64,000 nucleotides of DNA from Streptomyces sp. NBC_01451 (GTDB lineage: Bacteria; Actinomycetota; Actinomycetes; Streptomycetales; Streptomycetaceae). The stretch spans positions 372,001-436,000 of the forward strand of contig NZ_CP109479.1 of assembly GCF_036227485.1 (NCBI RefSeq), given 5' to 3'. The notes under the pieces are model-generated. The model was given only the letters and a program-made list of their open reading frames with translations. It was not told the DNA's origin and ran no database searches. The translations under genes and the position numbers were made by a program. How positions within the stretch are numbered: the first letter of the stretch is position 1; every line of letters begins with the position of its first letter. Shown here piece after piece: positions 47,866-57,428 of the stretch.

Positions 47866-49821
47866 ATGCGCGACTTTGTCGAGGCGGAGTCAGCACAGGC
47901 GGCAGGAGTCCGCCGTCCGGATGTGTGTCCCTGCGGCCCAGTGGTTCGCGAGGGCGGGCCGGGGGAGGCGGAGGAGCGGTTCCGCGGGCTGCTCGAAGCC
48001 GCGCCCGACGCCATGGTCATCGTCGACGACACCGGAACCATCAGACTGGTGAACGCCCAGACCGAGGCCCTGTTCGGCTACCAGCGTGCGGAGTTGCTCG
48101 GTCGTCCGGTCGAGGTACTGGTGCCGCACCGTTTCCGAGGCCACCACACCCGGCATCGCGACGGCTACGCGGCCAACCGGCAGGTACGTCCGATGGGCGC
48201 CGGTCTCGAACTGCACGGGCTCCGCAAGGACGGCACCGAGTTCCCCGTGGAGATCAGCCTCAGTCCGCTGGAGACCGCCGACGGGCTGCTCATGTCCGCC
48301 GCCGTCCGCGACGTCAGCGACCGCAGGGCCGCCGAGGCGCGGATCAACGAACTCGCCGCGATCGTCGAGTCGTCCCAGGACGCCATCCTCGCCAAGACCC
48401 TCGACGGGCACATCACCTACTGGAACGCCGCCGCGCACCGGCTCTACGGCTACTCGGCCGAGGAGGTCATCGGCCGGCACGTGACCCTGCTCGCCCCGCC
48501 GGGGGCACGGGACGAGATCAGCTTCCTCCTGGAGCGCCTGCGCCACGGAGAGAAGGTCGAGCACTTCGAGACGCTGCGCCTCACCAGGGCCGGTGTGCTG
48601 CTGGACGTCGACGTCACGCTGTGGCCGAACCGGGACGCCCATGGCACGGTGGTCGGCGCCTGCGCCATCGTGCGGGACATCAGCGACCGCAAGCGCGCGG
48701 AGGCCGAACTCACCACCCTGTACGAGCAGCAGCGCCACATCGCCCTGACCCTGCAACGCAGCCTCATGGGCACCCCGCCGGCCATCCCCGGCCTGGCAAC
48801 GGCCAGCCGCTACCGGCCCGCGACCCAGGGCGCGGGTGTGGGCGGCGACTGGTTCGATCTGGTGCCTCTGGGCGCCGGCCGTGTCGGCGTCCTGATCGGT
48901 GACGTGATGGGCCGGGGTCTGGAAGCTGCCGCGGTCATGGGCCAGTTACGGTCGGCCGCGCACGCGCTCGCAAAGACCGACATGCAGCCCCGCCAGCTCA
49001 TGCAGGCCCTCGACGCGGTCGTCGCCGACCTCGCCGTGCCCGACCAGCTCGTCACCTGCTGCTACCTGGTCATCGCGCCGGACGCCGGATCCGTGACCGT
49101 CTGCTCCGCCGGCCATCTGCCGGTCCTCGTCGTCGGCCCCGGCGAGGGTGTCCGCAGCCTTCCCGCACCCGTCAACGCACCGCTCGGCGTCGGCGGCATC
49201 CTCTACCAGCAGTCCTGTGAGGCCGTCCCGCCCGGCGCGACCCTCGTCCTCTACACGGACGGTCTCGTCGAAACCCCGGGCAGCGACATCGAGGACAAGG
49301 TCGACGAACTCACGGCCGTCCTCGACAAGTTCTTCACGGACAATCCCTGTCTGGAGACCGCCGCCGACCATGTGCTCGCCGCCCTGCTTCCCGACCCGGA
49401 GAGCCACAACGACGACGTCACCCTGCTGTTCGCCCAGCTCCCGGCCGCGCCACTGACCACCCTCACCACCGGACTTCCCGCCATCGCGACGTCCGTACCC
49501 GCGGGGCGCGCGTTCCTCCACAAGGCTCTCGTCTCCTGGGGCTGCGCCGCAGCGGCGGACAACGCCCTCCTGCTGCTCTCCGAAACCCTGACCAACGCCG
49601 TGCTGCACGCCGAGGGCCCCATCGGCCTGCATCTGACCCGCACCGCCTCCGACCTCACCGTCGAGGTCAGCGACCACAGCCCCCAGCTCCCCCAGCCCCG
49701 CCTGGCGACCGCGGACGACGAGTCCGGACGTGGCCTGCTCCTCGTCCGCGCTCTCGCCGACAACTGGGGAGTCCGTCCCACCGACGAGGGCAAGACCACA
49801 TGGTTCACCCTCAAACTGTGA
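47866..49821 (+). CDS. PAS-PAS-PP2C phosphatase with HATPase domain (RsbU type)
   Basis: A 651-residue cytoplasmic signalling protein. Two PAS domains (about 35-155 and 160-285; each followed by a VRDVSDRR or [11 protein letters not shown] end), a SpoIIE/PP2C phosphatase domain (about 310-520; [23 protein letters not shown] and SHNDDVTLL hold metal-binding Asp residues), and an RsbW-like ATPase domain (about 530-651; [26 protein letters not shown]). Such proteins are predicted to act on anti-sigma antagonists. The PAS domains probably bind haem, flavin or another small sensor. Confidence 0.93.
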   Translation: MRDFVEAESAQAAGVRRPDVCPCGPVVREGGPGEAEERFRGLLEAAPDAMVIVDDTGTIRLVNAQTEALFGYQRAELLGRPVEVLVPHRFRGHHTRHRDGYAANRQVRPMGAGLELHGLRKDGTEFPVEISLSPLETADGLLMSAAVRDVSDRRAAEARINELAAIVESSQDAILAKTLDGHITYWNAAAHRLYGYSAEEVIGRHVTLLAPPGARDEISFLLERLRHGEKVEHFETLRLTRAGVLLDVDVTLWPNRDAHGTVVGACAIVRDISDRKRAEAELTTLYEQQRHIALTLQRSLMGTPPAIPGLATASRYRPATQGAGVGGDWFDLVPLGAGRVGVLIGDVMGRGLEAAAVMGQLRSAAHALAKTDMQPRQLMQALDAVVADLAVPDQLVTCCYLVIAPDAGSVTVCSAGHLPVLVVGPGEGVRSLPAPVNAPLGVGGILYQQSCEAVPPGATLVLYTDGLVETPGSDIEDKVDELTAVLDKFFTDNPCLETAADHVLAALLPDPESHNDDVTLLFAQLPAAPLTTLTTGLPAIATSVPAGRAFLHKALVSWGCAAAADNALLLLSETLTNAVLHAEGPIGLHLTRTASDLTVEVSDHSPQLPQPRLATADDESGRGLLLVRALADNWGVRPTDEGKTTWFTLKL

Positions 49822-50345
49822 GACCGGCACGCCCCGGACCGTGACCGAGCCGCTCTCGGCAGTCCCCTGGGCAGTCCCCTCGTCGAACCGGGCCGTATGA
49901 CCGTCGCTTCGCAGTCCTCCGTCGACACCAGCAGGCCCGACGCCGTTCCGACATCTCCCGGACCGGGGTTCCAGCAGCCCCGCCCGGCCTCCCCCCACCG
50001 GAGGCCGAGCGGGCCGCCGGGGGTCACCGTTTCACCGGTGACCCCGGTCAACCCCGCCGGACACGGCGCGCCCCTCGGCGGTCCGCTCGCTGCGCGTCGG
50101 CACGCTGCGGGCGGCCGCCGCCGGCCCTCCCCGGTGCCCCGCCGGCCGTGCCCACGCGGTCTCGTGGCTCTCCACGGGGATGAACGCTAGGCGGCCCCCC
50201 GTGCGTGCACCCTGGGCCGAACGGCCCTGTCCCCTACCCATCCGGCCCTGCGGGGAACGCACCCACCCACCGCACCGGAGGCACCCCTAATGGGGACCAC
50301 TGCTCCGGGGCGGGCCGGGCCGGACGGGGCGTCGGCCCCACGGCG
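49822..50345. other. Gene-free stretch with hairpin and GGGCCGAACGGCCC box
   Basis: No gene is supportable. Present are a hairpin with 9-base arms (50020-50028 and 50037-50045), which probably ends the phosphatase transcript, and a perfect GGGCCG-AA-CGGCCC dyad at 50214-50227. The dyad is downstream of the leftward regulator gene, so its target is unclear; it may belong to a lost or unannotated small gene. Confidence 0.5.
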
Positions 50346-51038
50346 TCAGTGGCCGTCGCGCCCGAGCCGGTCCTGGGCCTGGGTGGCGATGACAGCGGCC
50401 TGGATGCGCCGCTCCACACCGAGCTTCGCCAGCAGCCGGGAGATGTGGTTCTTCACCGTCTTCTCGGCCAGGAAGAGCCGCTGACCGATCTGACGGTTGG
50501 TCAGCCCCTCACCGATCAGGGCCAGGATCTCCCGCTCCCGGTCGGTCAGGCCCGGCAGTGCCTCCGGTTCCTCCTGCGGCTGCCGGCCCTCGCGGAGACG
50601 GGTCATCAGCTTGGAGGTGGCGCTCGGATCGAGCAGGGACTGCCCCCGGGCCACCGTCCGCACGGCCGACACCAGGTCGGATCCCCGGATCTGTTTCAGC
50701 ACGTATCCGGACGCTCCGGCCATGATCGAGTCGAGGAGGGCCTCCTCGTCGTCGAACGAGGTCAGCATGAGGCAGGCCAGCTCCGGCATCCGCGAGCGCA
50801 GTTCCCGGCACACGGTCACCCCGTCGCCGTCGGGCAGGCGGACGTCCAGGACGGCCACCTGCGGGCGCAGTGCGGGGACACGCACCAGGGCCTGCTCCAC
50901 CGTGCCGGCCTCGCCGACCACGGTGATGTCCGGCTCGTCGTTCAGCAGGTCGCGCACCCCTCGCCGTACCACCTCGTGGTCGTCCAGCAGGAAGACCCGG
51001 GTCGCGCCGTCGGTTCCGGGCCGCTCGCCGTCCGTCAT
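50346..51038 (-). CDS. NarL/FixJ-family response regulator, DevR/DosR-like
   Basis: A 230-residue regulator: receiver domain (12-130) with phospho-acceptor Asp65 in [13 protein letters not shown] and Lys in [11 protein letters not shown], then a LuxR-type helix-turn-helix (about 165-225; [20 protein letters not shown], then [19 protein letters not shown]). The layout and the company of stress proteins, split-barrel proteins and a nitroreductase point to the dormancy regulator family. No partner kinase is in the window. The ATG at 51038 follows GAGGAG; the frame upstream to 51410 is spurious. Confidence 0.88.
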   Translation of the reverse strand: MTDGERPGTDGATRVFLLDDHEVVRRGVRDLLNDEPDITVVGEAGTVEQALVRVPALRPQVAVLDVRLPDGDGVTVCRELRSRMPELACLMLTSFDDEEALLDSIMAGASGYVLKQIRGSDLVSAVRTVARGQSLLDPSATSKLMTRLREGRQPQEEPEALPGLTDREREILALIGEGLTNRQIGQRLFLAEKTVKNHISRLLAKLGVERRIQAAVIATQAQDRLGRDGH

Positions 51039-51120
51039 CAGATGCTCCTCGTCACGCCCCCGCCCCGATGCCCGCCCGAGCACGGAATCGGCCTCCTCAC
51101 CCACGATCCTTCTCGCCCCG

Positions 51121-51280
51121 GGGCCGAAAGGCCAGGGCCGGTCGGCCCTGATTCCCGCCGTGTCACGACCGGCATCCGCCCAGTTCCGTACGGCTGCGCC
51201 GGGCCGCGCCGACGAAAGCCGAGGCCGGCGGCCCCGGGCCAAACGGACCCGTCCGGCCCCGCTCAGGGGCCGAACGGCCC
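51121..51280. promoter_or_regulatory. Cluster of GGGCC-GGCCC dyads between regulator and split-barrel gene
   Basis: Four related dyads lie in the 416-base divergent gap: GGGCCGAAAGGCC (51121), AGGGCCGGTCGGCCCT (51134), GGGCCAAACGGACCC (51236) and GGGCCGAACGGCCC (51267). The arrangement suits cooperative binding by a NarL-family dimer, probably the regulator encoded immediately to the left, which would then autoregulate and drive the rightward gene. Confidence 0.55.
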
Positions 51281-51454
51281 TGGCGCACGGATCACGGGCG
51301 CCGTTCCAATGGCCTGATCGCCCCTTCCCGTGGCCGACTCGGACAGCGTCCCGCACGTCATCGCAGGACCACAGCCACCCCGTCCTCGAAGGGACCCGAA
51401 GACGCCGCACCGGAGAGCCGAAGAGTGAGTGCCGAATCCAGACGGAGGCGTGCC

Positions 51455-51910
51455 ATGCGCCCCAGCCACACCGGGCCGAGCCAGGTCGGCCCCCGCCAGA
51501 GCATCGCGCTCGACGGCACCGAGGCGCTGCGGCTGCTCGGCAGTGTGTCCCTGGGCAGGATCGTCTTCACCCAGCACGCGTTGCCGTCCATCCGCCCGGT
51601 CAACCATGTGCTGGTCGACGGTGACATCGTCATCCGCACCCATGAGGGCGCGGCCCTGACCCGCCGGGCCGGCAGTGCCGGCGTGGTCGTCGCCTACGAG
51701 GCGGACGCCATCGATCCGGACACACACCTCGGCTGGAGCGTGGTGGTCACCGGCTACGCCCATCTGGTGACCGATCCGACCGAACTGGCCCGCTACCAGG
51801 CCCTGTTGCATCCGTGGGTGCAACAGTCGATGGATCACGCGGTCCGCGTTCACCCCGATCTGGTCACCGGAATCCGGCTCACCGCGGTGGAGCAGCGCAC
51901 CGAGACCTGA
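51455..51910 (+). CDS. Pyridoxamine-5'-phosphate-oxidase-like split-barrel protein
   Basis: A 151-residue FMN/F420-binding split barrel. The core reads [20 protein letters not shown], then [39 protein letters not shown] and [10 protein letters not shown], the usual order for Streptomyces members of this family. I start at the ATG at 51455 because GGAGG is seven bases upstream; GTG 51425 is an alternative. Homologues belong to DosR regulons in mycobacteria. Cofactor and substrate are not determinable here. Confidence 0.85.
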   Translation: MRPSHTGPSQVGPRQSIALDGTEALRLLGSVSLGRIVFTQHALPSIRPVNHVLVDGDIVIRTHEGAALTRRAGSAGVVVAYEADAIDPDTHLGWSVVVTGYAHLVTDPTELARYQALLHPWVQQSMDHAVRVHPDLVTGIRLTAVEQRTET

Positions 51911-51997
51911 GCACGGTGCGGTGCCGGTTCCGGTGCGGTGCGCTGCGGTCCGCGGGTCACGCGCGAGCGCTCGTTCGTTCCGCTGCGGAGCCGGTCG

Positions 51998-52825
51998 TCA
52001 GGTGGGCACCACGACCACGGGGCAGTGGGACCTGTGCAACAGGACGTGGGTCACCGACCCCACACGCGAACCGAGCCGGCCGGTGCGGCGGTGGGCACCG
52101 ATGACCACGACGGATGCCTCGCGGGTGGCCTCCAGCAGTGCGCGCGCAGGACCGGTGCGGACCGTGCGGACCTCGGTGCCCACTCCGGGGTACTGCTCCT
52201 CCAGCCGGGACGTGGTGAAACGCGGCACGGCCTCCTCGGCACGTCCCTGCCGGGCGAGCCGCTCCTGCCCTGGGCTCGTCGCGGGCACGAGCGACGGCAG
52301 CTCCGGGGTGACCGGCCGGTGGGTCCAGGAGTGCAGAACACGCAGCCGGGCACCGCGCCGCTGCGCCTCCTGGAACGCGAAGGCGGCCACGTCCGCGTCG
52401 GTGTCGCCCGCCAGCCCGAGCAACACCTGACCCTCGCAGGGGTGATCACCGCGGACGACCAGCAGCGGGCCGTGCACACGGGCGGCCAGGCGCGCGCTCA
52501 CCGAGCCGAACAGCAGGCCCGTGAGACCACCGAGGCCACGAGTGCCGACGACGGTCAGCGCCGCGGTCTCGCTCTCGCGTGCCAGCGCCCGTACGGCACC
52601 ACCCGTCGGGGCGGTCGTCACGACCGGCAGACCGGGGTGACGCTCGCGGACCCGTTCGGCGGCCGATGCCAGGACCGGTCCGGCCTCGTCCCGGTCGGAC
52701 ACGGCGTACACGACACGCAGGGCGGCTCCGCGGCGAACCGCTTCGTCCGCGGCCCAGTCCAGCGCGCGAACGGCGACGAGCGAACCGTCCACTCCGACGA
52801 CCACATCATGGAGAGTCATTGTCAT
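51998..52825 (-). CDS. Universal stress protein, tandem domain
   Basis: A 275-residue protein with two UspA domains (about 5-132 and 138-275). Both carry ATP-loop remnants: VVGTRGLGGLTGLLFGSVSA in the first (the classic G-x2-G-x9-G-S pattern) and VIGAHRRTGRLGSRVGSVTH in the second. The VVVGVDGS start is typical. It converges on the split-barrel gene. Tandem proteins of this type are induced in hypoxia and stationary phase in actinobacteria. Confidence 0.93.
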   Translation of the reverse strand: MTMTLHDVVVGVDGSLVAVRALDWAADEAVRRGAALRVVYAVSDRDEAGPVLASAAERVRERHPGLPVVTTAPTGGAVRALARESETAALTVVGTRGLGGLTGLLFGSVSARLAARVHGPLLVVRGDHPCEGQVLLGLAGDTDADVAAFAFQEAQRRGARLRVLHSWTHRPVTPELPSLVPATSPGQERLARQGRAEEAVPRFTTSRLEEQYPGVGTEVRTVRTGPARALLEATREASVVVIGAHRRTGRLGSRVGSVTHVLLHRSHCPVVVVPT

Positions 52826-53123
52826 GTTTCCCTTCAGTGCCGTGCTTGAGGTGCTTGGGGTGATCCGGGCGCCGGGAGTGCTCGGGGTGCTCCGCCGGAA
52901 GGGGATGCCGGAGGGCTCGTCCGCGGTGGACGGGTCCGCCGGGCCGGCCGGGCGCCGGGGCGGCTATACGGACGATGCTCGTCGTCCGGCTCCGTCGGGG
53001 GCAGGGGCCGACCGAGTCCGTCGGGCGAGCCGTACGTCCCGTCGTCGTGGGCCGTACGGCCCACGGAGCCGGAGTCCGCCCGGGAGGGCAACGGCCTTGA
53101 AGCGACAGCTGTCCGACGACCCG
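52826..53123. other. Gap with no recognisable gene
   Basis: About 300 bases between the universal stress protein start and the stop of the next leftward gene. Both strands have open frames, but they are arginine/proline-rich with no ribosome-binding site. I see no hairpin of note and no GGGCC dyad. Confidence 0.4.
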
Positions 53124-53564
53124 TCAGGGCGTGAGGTCGACGCCGTACATGGTCCGTCCGCCGATGAGTGCCCGTCCGGTCACCAGTTCGGGCTCGATCC
53201 GGACGAAGACCTCCTCGGGCGAGGGCGCCCAGGAGTGCGGGCCGGTCCGGGTCAGCCGCTGGTGCTCGACGGGGTCGGTCACCACGGCGGCCGAGCCGGT
53301 GACGACGACGCTCCAGCCGGAGTGGGTGGCCGCGTCGACCTCGTCGGCCTCGAAGGCGACCACCGCCCCGTCGATCGCCCGCACCAGTTCCGAGTCCGCG
53401 GAGGTGCGCAGCAGCACCGCGTCGTCGTGGTCCAGGCCGAAGTTGACCGGGAGGACCGCGGGCAGGGCCTGGCGCGTGTGGACGATACGGCCGACAGGTG
53501 TCCTGGCCAGCAGGCGCAGGCACTCCAGCCTCTCGAGTTCACGGAATCCGTCGTTGGGATACAT
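53124..53564 (-). CDS. Pyridoxamine-5'-phosphate-oxidase-like split-barrel protein
   Basis: A 146-residue paralogue of the protein at 51455. Shared blocks are ECLRLLARTPVGRIVHTRQA, LPAVLPVNFGLDHDDAVLLRT, VVAFEADEVDAATHSGWSVV and VTGSAAVVTD. The ATG at 53564 (MYPNDGF) has GAGAGA upstream, a modest ribosome-binding site. A GGGCCATCGGTCCC dyad at 53643-53656 lies 79 bases upstream of the start, placing it in the putative DosR-like regulon. Confidence 0.85.
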   Translation of the reverse strand: MYPNDGFRELERLECLRLLARTPVGRIVHTRQALPAVLPVNFGLDHDDAVLLRTSADSELVRAIDGAVVAFEADEVDAATHSGWSVVVTGSAAVVTDPVEHQRLTRTGPHSWAPSPEEVFVRIEPELVTGRALIGGRTMYGVDLTP

Positions 53565-53642
53565 CAGCCAGTCCGTCTCTCGCCGGGTGCGGCGGTCTTG
53601 CCGGGAGGGTCCATCGTGCGCCGGGCGGGAGCCGGGAGTGAG

Positions 53643-53656
53643 GGGCCATCGGTCCC
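53643..53656 (-). promoter_or_regulatory. GGGCCATCGGTCCC dyad upstream of split-barrel gene
   Basis: An imperfect member of the dyad family at 50214, 51134, 51267 and 56841. It is 79 bases from the leftward split-barrel start and about 200 bases from the rightward ppk2 start, so it could serve both. Confidence 0.45.
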
Positions 53657-53854
53657 GGCCGATCCGGAGAACGGCCCCCGGCACAGGACCCGCGGTCCGT
53701 ACCGGGCACGGACGCGGACCTCCACGCCGCCCGGCAGTGGACATGCGGGGTGCGCGGTTCGTCGCCGGTCAGTACGGTGCTGCTGTCCTGGTGTTCGCCC
53801 TGGGCATCGCGACTCCCCGGGTCATCGGCTCGGGTCCCGGACGGTGGAGGCTGC

Positions 53855-54658
53855 ATGGCCGGCAAGAAGACGACGACGCTTCCGCGCAAGGTGTACGAGC
53901 CGGAGCTGCTGCGCCTGCAGACGGAGCTGGTGAAGCTGCAGGAGTGGGTACGGGCGGAGGGCGCCCGGCTGGTGGTCGTGTTCGAGGGCCGGGACGCGGC
54001 GGGCAAGGGTGGCACCATCAAGCGTGTCGCGGAACACCTCAATCCACGGGTGGCCCGGATCGCGGCGCTGCCGAAGCCGACCGAGCGGGAGCGCACGCAG
54101 TGGTACTTCCAGCGGTACGTCGAGCAGTTGCCGGCGGCCGGGGAGATCGTGCTGTTCGACCGCAGTTGGTACAACCGGGCAGGTGTCGAGCATGTGATGG
54201 GCTTCTGCACGAAGGAGGAGCACCAGCTCTTCCTCCGGCAGTGCCCGATCTTCGAGCGGATGCTGGGCGAGGCCGGCATCCTGCTGCGCAAGTACTGGTT
54301 CTCGGTGAGCGACGCGGTGCAGCAGGAGCGGTTCCGCCAGCGCCTCGTCGACCCGACCCGGCGCTGGAAGCTCTCGCCGATGGACCTGGAGTCGATCACC
54401 CGCTGGGAGGCGTACTCCCGGGCCAAGGACGAGATGCTGGTCCACACCGACATCGCCGAGGCACCCTGGTACGTCGTCGAGAGCGACGACAAGCGCCGGG
54501 CGCGGCTGAACATGATCGCCCACCTGCTGAGCACGCTTCCCTACCACGAGGTCCCGCCGCCGGTGCTGGAGCTGCCGCACCGGCCGCCGTCGACCGGGTA
54601 CGAGCGTCCGCCGCGCGATCTTCAGACGTACGTCCCCGATCATGCGGCGGGTCTCTGA
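53855..54658 (+). CDS. ppk2: Polyphosphate kinase 2 family protein
   Basis: A 267-residue P-loop kinase that moves phosphate between polyphosphate and nucleoside di- or monophosphates. Walker A is EGRDAAGKGG (44-53), followed by RVAEHLNPR, and the lid and Walker B region VLFDRSWYNRAGVEHVMGFC, then KYWFSVSDAVQQERFRQR. The length and a single domain fit the class I group. The ATG at 53855 has GGTGGAGG upstream. It probably helps recycle nucleotides in dormancy. Confidence 0.92.
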   Translation: MAGKKTTTLPRKVYEPELLRLQTELVKLQEWVRAEGARLVVVFEGRDAAGKGGTIKRVAEHLNPRVARIAALPKPTERERTQWYFQRYVEQLPAAGEIVLFDRSWYNRAGVEHVMGFCTKEEHQLFLRQCPIFERMLGEAGILLRKYWFSVSDAVQQERFRQRLVDPTRRWKLSPMDLESITRWEAYSRAKDEMLVHTDIAEAPWYVVESDDKRRARLNMIAHLLSTLPYHEVPPPVLELPHRPPSTGYERPPRDLQTYVPDHAAGL

Positions 54659-55060
54659 AGCGTCCACGCCGGGCATGCTCTTCACTCCTGGATGTGGGGT
54701 GGCGGAGACCTTTCGGCCCCCGCCACTCCTCCCGCGGTCAACGCAACCAGTGGTTGCGGTCGACGAACGGGAGCCTGACCGAGGCCCTGCCGAGACCCCA
54801 GGTGACGCCCGCACCGACGGCCACTCGGCTCCGACGGTGATCCCTTCAGGGACGGTCGGAGCATGGCCTGACACCATCCACTGTCGCGGCACCAGGCGGG
54901 CACCACAGGATGCCGAAGGGCCATGACCGCGGGGCCGAACGGCTTCGCCCACAGGGCCTGTTGGCTGCGGGACGCCTGTCTGCGGGCATTTCACGGCGCC
55001 CGGTCCTCGCGGTCCTCCGCCCGTCCGTGGATCATGAGGTCATTCGGCAGAAGGAGGCCC
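54659..55060. other. Gap with dyad and DosR-like half-box
   Basis: No gene is supportable in these 400 bases. There is a perfect dyad CGCAACC-AGT-GGTTGCG (54742-54758) of unknown role, and an imperfect GGGCCGAACGGCTT box (54932-54945) about 115 bases before the SulP start, in line with the other dyads of this region. Confidence 0.45.
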
Positions 55061-56779
55061 ATGTCCCAGAGCCCGGGCAGACCCGTTCCCGCGTGGCGCC
55101 GTCCCGTGCCGGGGCTCCACGCGCTCCTCGGCTACCGGCGGGCCTGGCTGCGCGGCGATCTGCTGGCCGGGGTGACGGTGGCCGCGTATCTCGTGCCGCA
55201 GGTGATGGCGTACGCGGGTGTGGCCGGGCTGCCGCCGGTCGCCGGGCTGTGGGCGATCCTGCCCGCGCTCGCCCTGTACGCCCTGTTCGGCTCCTCGCGT
55301 CTGCTGTCGGTCGGGCCCGAGTCGACGACAGCGCTGATGACGGCGACCGTGGTCGGTCCGCTGGCCGCGGGAGACCCCGGTCGTTACGCCACACTGGCCG
55401 CCACCCTCGCGGTCTCGGTGGGACTGCTGTGTGTCGTGGCGTGGGCGGTGCGGCTGGGCTTCGTCGCGGACCTGCTCTCCCGGCCGGTCCTGGTCGGCTA
55501 CCTGGCGGGCGTGGCACTGATCATGATCGTGGACCAGTTGCCCAAGCTCACCGGCGTCAGCACCACGGGCTCCGCCTTCTTTCCCCAACTGTGGTCCTTC
55601 GTAAGCCACTTGTCGAAGGTTCACCTGGCCACGCTGCTGTTCGCGGTGATCCTGCTCGCCTTCGTCCTCACCGTGGCCCGTTTCTTCCCCGCCGTGCCCG
55701 GCCCCCTGCTGGCCGTGGTCCTCGCCACGACGGCCGTGGCCGTCCTCGGTCTCGACGACCGACACGGGATCAAGGTGATCGGCGAGGTCCCGGCGGGGCT
55801 GCCCGGCCTGGCCGCCCCCGACCTGACCGAGCTGCCGCATCTGGTGCTGCCCGCCCTCGGTGTCCTTCTCGTCGGCTACACCGACTTCATCCTCACCGCG
55901 CGGGCCTTCACCGGCCGCACCGCCGACGACGACGGCCCCGGCCTCGACGCCAACCAGGAACTGCTCGCCCTGGGCGCGGCCAACCTCGGTGCCGGGGCGG
56001 TGCACGGTTTCCCGGTCAGCAGCAGCGCCAGCCGCACCGCGCTCGCCTCCTCGGCCGGCGCCCGCTCCCAGGCGTACTCCCTGGTCGCCGCCGCTGTCGT
56101 GCTCGCCGTCCTGCTCTTCCTCAGTCCCCTGCTGACCCGTACGCCCTCGGTCGTGCTGGGCGCGCTCGTCGTCTACGCGGCCCTGCGGATGATCGACCTG
56201 GCCGGCTTCCGGCGGCTGGCGGCCTTCCGGCGCCGTGAGCTGCTGCTGGCGCTCGGCTGCCTGACCGGCGTGCTGGCCCTGGACATCCTGTACGGGGTAC
56301 TGGTCGCCGTCGGTCTGTCGGTCGCCGAGCTGCTGTCCCGGGTCGCGCGCCCGCACGACGCGGTCGAGGGGGTGGTGCCCGGGGTGGCCGGCATGCACGA
56401 CGTGGACGACTACCCGCAGGCCCGCACGATCCCGGGGCTGCTGGTCTACCGCTACGACTCGCCCCTCTTCTTCGCCAACGCGGAGAACTTCCACCGCCGG
56501 GCCCTCTCCTCCGTGGACGAACAGGAGGACCCCGTCCGCTGGTTCGTCCTCAACGCGGAGGCCAATGTGGAGGTCGACATCACCGCCCTGGACGCCGTCG
56601 ACGCGCTGCGCCTCGAACTGACCCGCCGGGGCATCGTCTTCGCCCTCGCCCGCGTCAAGCAGGACCTCCGCCACGATCTGGACGCGTACGGCCTGACGGA
56701 GTCCGTCGGCGCCTGCCTCATCTTCCCCACCCTGCCGACGGCCGTGGCCGCGTACCGCGAGTGGGAACGGGCCCAGTAG
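55061..56779 (+). CDS. SulP-family anion transporter with STAS domain
   Basis: A 572-residue SLC26/SulP transporter. The membrane domain (about 25-430) begins with GDLLAGVTVAAYLVPQVMAY and contains VGPESTTALMTATVVGPL and GFPVSSSASRTALASSAGA. A cytoplasmic STAS domain (about 460-570) follows, VYRYDSPLFFANAENF through VDITALDAVDALRLEL. Sulfate or bicarbonate are usual substrates. The ATG at 55061 follows AAGGAGG; the frame from 54923 is not needed. Bicarbonate would pair well with the exported carbonic anhydrase, but they are 12 kb apart. Confidence 0.92.
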   Translation: MSQSPGRPVPAWRRPVPGLHALLGYRRAWLRGDLLAGVTVAAYLVPQVMAYAGVAGLPPVAGLWAILPALALYALFGSSRLLSVGPESTTALMTATVVGPLAAGDPGRYATLAATLAVSVGLLCVVAWAVRLGFVADLLSRPVLVGYLAGVALIMIVDQLPKLTGVSTTGSAFFPQLWSFVSHLSKVHLATLLFAVILLAFVLTVARFFPAVPGPLLAVVLATTAVAVLGLDDRHGIKVIGEVPAGLPGLAAPDLTELPHLVLPALGVLLVGYTDFILTARAFTGRTADDDGPGLDANQELLALGAANLGAGAVHGFPVSSSASRTALASSAGARSQAYSLVAAAVVLAVLLFLSPLLTRTPSVVLGALVVYAALRMIDLAGFRRLAAFRRRELLLALGCLTGVLALDILYGVLVAVGLSVAELLSRVARPHDAVEGVVPGVAGMHDVDDYPQARTIPGLLVYRYDSPLFFANAENFHRRALSSVDEQEDPVRWFVLNAEANVEVDITALDAVDALRLELTRRGIVFALARVKQDLRHDLDAYGLTESVGACLIFPTLPTAVAAYREWERAQ

Positions 56780-56840
56780 GCCGCGAGTCCCCGGCCGTAC
56801 GCCACCGACATCCGCGTCGGGCCCGCGTGGCCCGGTGGTG

Positions 56841-56854
56841 GGGCCGATCGGCCC
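56841..56854 (+). promoter_or_regulatory. GGGCCGATCGGCCC palindrome upstream of Crp-like gene
   Basis: A perfect 14-base palindrome 72 bases before the start of the cyclic-nucleotide-binding protein gene, the best example in the window of the repeated DosR-like dyad. Confidence 0.6.
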
Positions 56855-56925
56855 ATGGCTCGGACCGGCCCTCCGGACGAGTCTGGAGGGAGGCAGGTTC
56901 GTCAGCACGCCCCGGAGGTCCCGCC

Positions 56926-57390
56926 ATGAACACTCCTCCCACCCCCAGCATGCTGCGGGCGCTGCCCGCCGAGCACCGCGACCGGCTGATGCAGGTCGCC
57001 CGTGAGGTGTCGTTCCCGCAAGGAGTCCGGCTCTTCGAGGAGGGCGGACGCGCCGACCGGTTCTGGATCATCCGCACCGGAACCGTCGACCTCGACATGC
57101 GCGTGCCCGGCCGGCGGGCGGCCGTCATCGAGAGCATCGGCCACAACGAACTCGTCGGCTGGTCCTGGCTGTTCCCGCCGCACACCTGGCAGTTGGGCGC
57201 CTCGACGACCACGCCGGTGCGCGCGTTCGAGTTCGACGCGACGGCGGTCCGCTCGATGTGCCGGGACGACCCGGCGCTGGGCCGGTCGGTGTCCGACTGG
57301 GTGGGCAGCGTCCTCGCCCACCGGCTGCGCGCCGCCCGTACCCGCCTCCTGGACCTGTACGCCCCCTACGGCAGCGGCAGCCTCCTGTGA
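56926..57390 (+). CDS. Cyclic-nucleotide-binding-domain protein without HTH
   Basis: A 154-residue Crp/Fnr-fold protein containing only the cNMP-binding beta roll (about 12-125; FEEGGRADRFWIIRTGTVDL is the typical turn region) and a following helix. The C-terminal winged helix of Crp is absent; the protein ends LYAPYGSGSLL. It therefore cannot bind DNA alone. It may tether or sense a nucleotide for a partner. The ATG has CGGAGG upstream. It forms an operon with the CBS-BON and nitroreductase genes. Confidence 0.85.
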   Translation: MNTPPTPSMLRALPAEHRDRLMQVAREVSFPQGVRLFEEGGRADRFWIIRTGTVDLDMRVPGRRAAVIESIGHNELVGWSWLFPPHTWQLGASTTTPVRAFEFDATAVRSMCRDDPALGRSVSDWVGSVLAHRLRAARTRLLDLYAPYGSGSLL

Positions 57391-57428
57391 CCGCGCCCCG
57401 GGAAGCCCGACAACCTACGGAGCACACC

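Noticed and set aside
49897..50190. 97-codon rightward frame after the phosphatase gene
   Set aside because: Pro/Arg-rich, contains a terminator hairpin, and has no recognisable domain.
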